Below are positions 6,090-10,838 of a stretch of 10,838 nt of DNA, piece by piece; the stretch's first letter is position 1; each line of letters begins with the position of its first letter. This DNA is from DASRCB01 sp035653295. Lineage in GTDB: Bacteria > Acidobacteriota > Terriglobia > Bryobacterales > Bryobacteraceae. Position numbers and translations under genes: made by a program. The stretch lies in contig DASRCB010000433.1 in the NCBI GenBank assembly GCA_035653295.1, positions 1-10,838 of the forward strand, given 5' to 3'. The notes under the pieces are model-generated. The model made no database searches, was not told the DNA's origin, and saw only the letters and a program-made list of their open reading frames with translations.

Positions 6090-7307
6090 CTACAGCTGCA
6101 ACCTGAGCTTCGCGCGCGTGAGCACGGCCGACAGGGCGAGAATCACTCCGGTGAAGCACAGCGCACGCACGACGCCGGGCGCCCCGGTGCTCCAGGCTCG
6201 CCCGACTCCTCTGAGACCCGGGACCGACCCCCAGATCCATGGCAACAGATAGGTAAGCAGCGTGTTCGATCCGGCGGGCTTGACGAACGCTGCCCATTTC
6301 GTCTGGCCCCGGCGGTCGGCGAGCCAGTAAAGGCCGAGCAGAATGACGGCCGCGGCCGCGGAGCAGACGAGGCACCATGTCGGTGTGGCGCGGTTTTTCG
6401 ACACGCCCAGCGGCAGCAGCACGATGCCCGCCGCGAACAGGATCGCGGCGAACCCGCCATACCAGCCGAAGCGGCGCCCGGACAACAGCAGCGAGGCAAT
6501 CACGCCGGCCATGACAATGGACGCGAGGCCACCGCTTCCGAACGGCCACACGTAATCGGGAAGGCTGTTGGGCCAGCGCAGCACGCGCGCGGTGCACAGG
6601 ACGTTGAGAGCGCTCAGCGCCACGAAGGAGGCGGTCAGCGCCCAGCGGCGGGTGCGCAGCAGCAGGTAGAGAATGCTGGCCGACAGATACGCCCATCCGA
6701 TCAGGCCGAGGATTTCCCAGTAGGAGAAGTCGAGACCCGCGGGCTGCCCCTGCTCGGTGCGGCGCCTGAAAATCGCGAGCAGGACAATCAGGAGGGCAGC
6801 GCCCACGGAGCGAAGCACGATCGGCAGCCGCGGAAATCGCTCCATGCGGGGGTACACGTTCCATAACAGGGGCACACCGGCGAAAGAGAGCAGGGCCCAC
6901 GCGCTGCGGCTCATGCCGGTGAACTCCGGGTCAAGCTTCTCGATGTTGGCGAGGATCAGGCCCAGAACGACCAGCGCCAGGGAGCGCAGCGCGGCATGAC
7001 CCCACAATTGCGGCTTTGAATCGCCTCGCGCGATGCGCCGCTCGTAAGCCAGCGGGAGGGAAACGCCGACGATAAAGAGAAACGTCGGGAAGACCATGTC
7101 GACATAAGTCATCCCGTTGGCGTCGCCGGGCATGTGGTAGGTCCACCAGGGAAGTCCGCGGACAGCGGAGACGTCATTTACAAAAACCATGACCAGGATG
7201 GTCAGCCCGCGAAAGATGTCGATGGAGGCGATGCGCGCGGGCGAGGCCGCGGCCTCTGCGCCGGGCCGGGCTTTCGCCCCTGCTTCCCATGCTGATGCTG
7301 CCTGCAT
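6090..7307 (-). CDS. DUF5009/HGSNAT-like membrane acyltransferase
   Basis: A 405-residue polytopic inner-membrane protein with about ten hydrophobic segments. After a 24-residue Ala-rich N-terminus comes the family hallmark RIASIDIFRGLTILVMVFVND (25-45), then WWTYHMPGDANGMTYVDMVFPTFLF (54-78). In human HGSNAT the corresponding loop carries the active-site His, and H58 is at the matching place here. The family resembles heparan-alpha-glucosaminide N-acetyltransferase, which moves acetyl from cytosolic acetyl-CoA to a sugar amine across a membrane. In bacteria the acceptor is unknown, with an envelope glycan a reasonable guess. ATG 7307 has no ribosome-binding site but an extended -10-like element lies 12 bp upstream. 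It is the first gene of a two-gene operon with the Ldh2 dehydrogenase and diverges from the ADOP permease. Confidence 0.87.
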   Translation of the reverse strand: MQAASAWEAGAKARPGAEAAASPARIASIDIFRGLTILVMVFVNDVSAVRGLPWWTYHMPGDANGMTYVDMVFPTFLFIVGVSLPLAYERRIARGDSKPQLWGHAALRSLALVVLGLILANIEKLDPEFTGMSRSAWALLSFAGVPLLWNVYPRMERFPRLPIVLRSVGAALLIVLLAIFRRRTEQGQPAGLDFSYWEILGLIGWAYLSASILYLLLRTRRWALTASFVALSALNVLCTARVLRWPNSLPDYVWPFGSGGLASIVMAGVIASLLLSGRRFGWYGGFAAILFAAGIVLLPLGVSKNRATPTWCLVCSAAAAVILLGLYWLADRRGQTKWAAFVKPAGSNTLLTYLLPWIWGSVPGLRGVGRAWSTGAPGVVRALCFTGVILALSAVLTRAKLRLQL

Positions 7308-7317
7308 TGACCCGAGG

Positions 7318-7328
7318 CCATCGTATCA
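7318..7328 (-). promoter_or_regulatory. Candidate extended -10 promoter for the acyltransferase operon
   Basis: The minus strand reads TGATACGATGG. It combines the extended -10 TGn with the hexamer TACGAT, and is followed by GG. The hexamer ends 12 bp before ATG 7307, predicting a leader of only about 5 bases, in keeping with the lack of a Shine-Dalgarno sequence. No -35 match is seen, as is common for extended -10 promoters. Confidence 0.4.
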
Positions 7329-7512
7329 CCGAGGCTCGCCACTACCCCCTGCACAGCGTATGGCAAGCAACAGATGCGGCGCAGGCGATATTCAAACGCG
7401 AACACTGATTCCCGTTCCCGGAGCGGGTGTCTCGCAAATCGCTGCCCCATCCTGTTCGACTGCATCGATCGCAGGTTTGGTCCACGAGGTGCATGGTTCC
7501 GGGCTCACACTC

Positions 7513-9918
7513 ATGCGCGCGGTCATGTCGAGTTACCGTTCCCTTCTCAGCCGCCCCGGTTTCTTTGTTGCCGCGGTGGTCACCATGATGCTGTGCATCG
7601 GCGCCAGCAGCGCAGTCTTCTCGCTGGTGGAAGCGGTTCTGCTGAAGTCGCTGCCCTACGCCGCACCCTCGCGACTCGCGGCGCTGTTCGAGACCAACGT
7701 GTCCCGCAACACCGGACTCGTGCCCGTTGCGCCCTGCCGACTCGAAGAATGGAATCGGATGAATCGGAGCTTCGATGGGATCGCCGGGGTGTACACGGAG
7801 AACATAACCGAAACCTCGGGAGCGCTGCCGGAAAAACTGCTTTGCGCCCGCACCTCGCGCCGGTTCTTTTCGACTCTGGGTGTTATCCCGGCACAGGGTC
7901 GTGAATTCAGCCCGGACGAAGAACGGTTCGGCGGTCCACACGCGGCGCTCATCGGTGAAGCGTTCTGGCGGCGCCGCTTTGCAGGCGATCCGAACGTCCT
8001 CACGAAATCGCTGCGTGTCGACGACACGCTTTACCCCATCGCCGGTGTTGTCCCTGCTTCGTTTCGCGTGCCGATAACCAATACCGAAGTGGATGTGTGG
8101 CTTCCCGCGGCGCTCCCCAGCGCTGTCATGCAGAACCGGGAGACGCGCTTCTATGTGGCGATCGGGAAGCTCAGGGACGGTGTTTCGGCAGCCTCGGCGC
8201 AGACCGGCCTGACGACACTCCAGGCCGCCCTGGCGGCTCAGTATCCAGCGACGGACGCCCACTGGACGCCCGTCGTGAGGCCACTGAAAGAAGTCACCGT
8301 CGGCAGCTCGGGCCGGGGCCTCTGGATTCTCTTCGGTGCTGTGACGCTGCTGCTTCTCATTGGATGCGCGAACATCGCTTGCCTGCTGCTCACGCACGCG
8401 CAGCGCCGCGCGCGTGAGATCGCCGTCCGCTTTTCGCTGGGCGCGCGGCGCAGGCAGGTGGTCGGCCAGCTTCTGCTCGAGGCATTCCTGATCGCCCTGC
8501 CCGGCGCGGTGCTGGGGCTTTTGCTGTGTGCGTGGGGGATCGACGTGCTTCGCGCCATCACCGCCGGCCAGCTTCCGCGCGCCGACGAGATCCGCCTGAG
8601 CTGGCCCGTGGTGTGGTTCACGCTTTTCCTGAGTGTCGCCACGACATTTCTTTTCGGACTTACTCCCGCACTGGTATCGACTCGCACCGAAACAGCGGCC
8701 GCCCTCGCGCAGGGCTCACGAACCCAGACCGGTGGATTTGGCCGGCGTCTATTGCGTGTTCTGGCCGGCAGTCAGATCGCTTTGGCGATGGTGCTGCTGA
8801 TCGGCGCCAGCCTGCTCATCCGCACCATCAGCACGCTGGCGCATGTGCCGCTGGGGTTCCAAACGCAGAACCTCCTGACGCTCCACATCAGCGCTTCCTG
8901 GGCGGAGAAGCGCGATATGAAGCGGGTGCAGCACCGGCTGGAGCAGACGCTTCAGGCGCTGGAGAACATTCCTGGGGTGAAGTCCGCGGCCCTTACTCTG
9001 GATGTGCCGGGAGCGAGCGCTAACTACAACGTCGAGTTTCATGTTGCCGGACGGAACAGCGATGCCGCTGGTGAAAAGCTCCTCGCCAACTCCGCGGTGG
9101 TGAGTTCGTCGTATTTCCGCACGCTCGGAATCCCGCTGATCGCCGGACGCATGTGCCGCGACAACATCGACAACGGTCCGCACGAGTCTATGGTTAGCCG
9201 GCGATTTGCGGAGCAGTTCTTTCCGGGCGAAAGCGCGGTTGGGCACACGCTTCGAATCGGCCAGGGATCGGCGGGTGAATCCACTCTGATCGCCGGCGTC
9301 GTAGAGAACGCGCGTGACACCAACCGCACCGAAGAGCCCGAGCCTGTGAACTACCGGTGTACCGCGCCCGGTTTCTGGCCGGATCCGGTCTTCGTGCTAA
9401 GAACGCAGGGGCCGCCGATGGCGCTGGCCAACACCCTCCGCGAAGCGATCAAGCGCCTCGAGCCAGCGCGCGCGGTCTATGACGTGGCGCCGCTGGAGGA
9501 GCGGCTTTCTTCGGGAATGGCCGAACGCCGCATGCAAACCGTCCTCCTGAGTGTCTTCGGCATTTCTGCCCTGCTGCTGTCGGCCGTAGGCGTCTATGGC
9601 GTGCTTGCATTTCACGTATCGCAGCGCACTCGCGAAATCGGTTTGCGTGTAGCGCTCGGCGCGCGTCGCGGGCAGATCTTTTCGCGAATCTTTCAGCAGG
9701 GTGCTCGCATGACGGCGGCGGGCGTTGTGGCGGGTCTCGGCGCGAGTGCGGCGTTGACGAGACTGATGGCCGGTCTTCTTTACGGCATCAGCCCGTGGGA
9801 TGCGCTCTCGTTCCTCGGCGCCCCGGCGTTACTGACCGCGGTGGCGGCACTGGCAATCTGGATTCCGGCGCGCCGCGCCATGCGCGTGGATCCAATCGTG
9901 GCCCTGCGGGAGGAGTAA
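7513..9918 (+). CDS. ADOP-family ABC-type permease (MacB/FtsX duplicated)
   Basis: A membrane protein of 801 residues built from two MacB-PCD plus FtsX units. TM1 (about 15-35) follows SLLSRPGFF and precedes the typical AVFSLVEAVLLKSLPY. A first periplasmic domain (about 45-265) follows, then three helices near 269-292, 324-346 and 363-388 with the AREIAVRFSLGARRRQVVGQLLLE signature between them. The second unit starts with RVLAGSQIALAMVLLIGASLL (from about 414), has a second periplasmic domain, then helices near 675-700, 729-752 and 766-790 with QRTREIGLRVALGARRGQI. It ends in ARRAMRVDPIVALREE, the ADOP C-terminus. Such proteins carry no ATPase and none is adjacent, so the partner and cargo are unknown. 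ATG 7513 is chosen by family alignment; ATG 7525 is also possible, and the frame is open further upstream without similarity. No Shine-Dalgarno is evident. Confidence 0.93.
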   Translation: MRAVMSSYRSLLSRPGFFVAAVVTMMLCIGASSAVFSLVEAVLLKSLPYAAPSRLAALFETNVSRNTGLVPVAPCRLEEWNRMNRSFDGIAGVYTENITETSGALPEKLLCARTSRRFFSTLGVIPAQGREFSPDEERFGGPHAALIGEAFWRRRFAGDPNVLTKSLRVDDTLYPIAGVVPASFRVPITNTEVDVWLPAALPSAVMQNRETRFYVAIGKLRDGVSAASAQTGLTTLQAALAAQYPATDAHWTPVVRPLKEVTVGSSGRGLWILFGAVTLLLLIGCANIACLLLTHAQRRAREIAVRFSLGARRRQVVGQLLLEAFLIALPGAVLGLLLCAWGIDVLRAITAGQLPRADEIRLSWPVVWFTLFLSVATTFLFGLTPALVSTRTETAAALAQGSRTQTGGFGRRLLRVLAGSQIALAMVLLIGASLLIRTISTLAHVPLGFQTQNLLTLHISASWAEKRDMKRVQHRLEQTLQALENIPGVKSAALTLDVPGASANYNVEFHVAGRNSDAAGEKLLANSAVVSSSYFRTLGIPLIAGRMCRDNIDNGPHESMVSRRFAEQFFPGESAVGHTLRIGQGSAGESTLIAGVVENARDTNRTEEPEPVNYRCTAPGFWPDPVFVLRTQGPPMALANTLREAIKRLEPARAVYDVAPLEERLSSGMAERRMQTVLLSVFGISALLLSAVGVYGVLAFHVSQRTREIGLRVALGARRGQIFSRIFQQGARMTAAGVVAGLGASAALTRLMAGLLYGISPWDALSFLGAPALLTAVAALAIWIPARRAMRVDPIVALREE

Positions 9919-10061
9919 GGGCCATGTGCGGCCGCGCTCATCGGCGGCCTCCAGCACGGTGACCACTGAGGCGGAAATAAATCTTCTTGTTTTTCACTGA
10001 TTTGCCGCAACAGCCGTTCGCGGGCTGCCTGCTCGTCCGGTAAGTATTGGTCGAGGCAGTC

Positions 10062-10838
10062 GTGAACAAAGTCATCATCGCTTATAAGAATTTTGCCGCA
10101 AACCGGAATATCAGCCACATCGGTCTCGGGGTTGCGGCCATTAATAACAGCAAAGTTCTGCGGGCGAACTCGGTTGCTACCGAAGTCTGGCCCATCGTAA
10201 ACGCGGCCGGCCTGCGCGCGCGCCTGCAGTGCAGTCCGGCTTCACACGTGGTCATCTCGGCGCCCTGGATTCCTTCTCCGGAACTGCAGGCGCTGGTGAA
10301 CGATTTCCCGGACACCACATTCGCGGTCAACAGCCACTCCAATGTCGGCTTTCTCCAGGCGGACGCCAACGGCGTGCGTCTTCTGCGCGAAGGCATGGAG
10401 ATCGAAACCGGCGCGCATAACTTCAGGCTTGCGGGAAACAGCCGCAAATTCTGCCAGTGGGTCTCCGATACCTATGGCGCGCCGTGTACCTATCTTCCGA
10501 ATCTGTATTTCCTCGACACTGTCGATCGGACGCGACGTCCGCTGTGGCGTGGGGGTACGCTTCGCATCGGCGCTTTTGGGGCCACCAGACCGCAGAAGAA
10601 CTTCATGAGCGCCGCGGCGGCGGCTCTGGAAATCGCGCACCAGCTGAAGGCCGATCTGGAACTTTGGGTTTCCGCCGGGCGGGCCGAAGGTGGCGGGGAG
10701 GTGGTGCAGCGCGCCGTACGCGCCATGTACGACGGCCTGCTGAACGCGCGCGTGGTCGAATCCGGGTGGCAGTCGTGGCCGAAGTTCCGCAAGACGGTGG
10801 GCAACATGCACCTGCTGCTTCAGCCCAGCTACACTGAA
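10062..10838 (+). CDS. GT-B-fold glycosyltransferase-like protein (3' end beyond window)
   Basis: The frame is open for 259 residues from GTG 10062 to the right edge. An in-frame TAA at 10041-10043 limits the start, and GAGG at 10053-10056, 5 bp before the GTG, supports it. The N-terminal Rossmann-like half begins NKVIIAYKNFAANRN and has SHIGLGVAAINNSKVL (18-33), VVISAPWIP (63-71) and TTFAVNSHSN (85-94). A linker with LAGNSRKFCQWV and TYLPNLYF leads to the second half, LRIGAFGATRPQKNFMSAA (167-185), the usual opening of a GT4-like nucleotide-sugar-binding domain. The visible sequence ends LLLQPSYTE, which matches the start of the conserved PSxxE-type donor-site motif of that class, just at the cut. 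It likely transfers a sugar to an envelope or exported glycan; donor and acceptor are unknown. The gap to the ADOP stop is 143 bp. Confidence 0.8.
   Translation, partial: MNKVIIAYKNFAANRNISHIGLGVAAINNSKVLRANSVATEVWPIVNAAGLRARLQCSPASHVVISAPWIPSPELQALVNDFPDTTFAVNSHSNVGFLQADANGVRLLREGMEIETGAHNFRLAGNSRKFCQWVSDTYGAPCTYLPNLYFLDTVDRTRRPLWRGGTLRIGAFGATRPQKNFMSAAAAALEIAHQLKADLELWVSAGRAEGGGEVVQRAVRAMYDGLLNARVVESGWQSWPKFRKTVGNMHLLLQPSYTE

Noticed and set aside
5097..6866. 589-codon plus-strand open frame
   Set aside because: It is antisense across both the Ldh2 dehydrogenase and the acyltransferase, is rich in Arg/His/Gln/Gly and has no recognisable domain; a GC-driven shadow.
9930..9949. GGCCGC/GCGGCC inverted repeat after the ADOP stop as a terminator
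   Set aside because: The stem is only 6 bp with an 8-base loop and no T-run follows; the nearest T-rich stretch is about 35 bp away.
9780..10118. Minus-strand frame beginning MADIPVCGKILISDDDFVHD that looks protein-like between 9960 and 10118
   Set aside because: It overlaps the glycosyltransferase start and the ADOP end in antisense, has no ribosome-binding site and a low-complexity second half. A gene relic is possible but unsupported.

Overview
This GC-rich, gene-dense window looks like an Acidobacteriota chromosome, probably of the Bryobacterales/Solibacter type. The strongest pointer is an 801-residue ADOP-type (acidobacterial duplicated orphan permease) protein at 7513-9918. A multi-copy-type hypothetical protein with an N-terminal GAKSRGPKTPEGK...NAVKHGL signature and an exported GH36 alpha-galactosidase fit the same group. 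The taxonomic call is inference from gene content; no rRNA or tRNA is present.

Left part (1-2687, all minus strand): a phospho-signalling operon, read right to left. A hypothetical protein of unknown function (1479-2687) ends in a highly repetitive tail made of an 84-bp repeat, a 36-bp repeat and 14 heptamers. Just downstream starts an FHA protein (950-1816) with an FhaA/DUF3662-like N-terminus. Its stop overlaps, as ATGA, the start of a 30-residue single-membrane-span microprotein (861-953). Two bases later begins a PP2C Ser/Thr phosphatase (1-858) that runs off the left edge inside its C-terminal membrane helix. The order FhaA-like, small membrane protein, membrane-anchored PP2C recalls the actinobacterial fhaA-fhaB-pstP cluster, with the FhaB position reduced to its membrane anchor.

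Middle (2688-7307): the secreted alpha-galactosidase (2857-5031, plus) has its start codon inside a near-perfect 39-bp inverted repeat. It converges, with only 5 bp between stops, on a two-gene minus-strand operon: a DUF5009/HGSNAT-like membrane acyltransferase (6090-7307) followed with no gap by an Ldh2-type malate/lactate dehydrogenase (5037-6089).

Right part (7308-10838): the ADOP permease is transcribed divergently from the acyltransferase across a 205-bp spacer. After a 143-bp gap comes a GT-B-fold glycosyltransferase-like gene (10062 to the right edge), cut within its second Rossmann domain.

Several genes (FHA, alpha-galactosidase, acyltransferase) lack a convincing Shine-Dalgarno sequence. 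Each instead has a -10-like element followed by GG very close to the start codon, which suggests very short or absent leaders. The points most worth following up are the microprotein inside the FHA-PP2C operon, the heptamer array that sits both in a coding tail and at the FHA promoter, and the hairpin on the alpha-galactosidase start.
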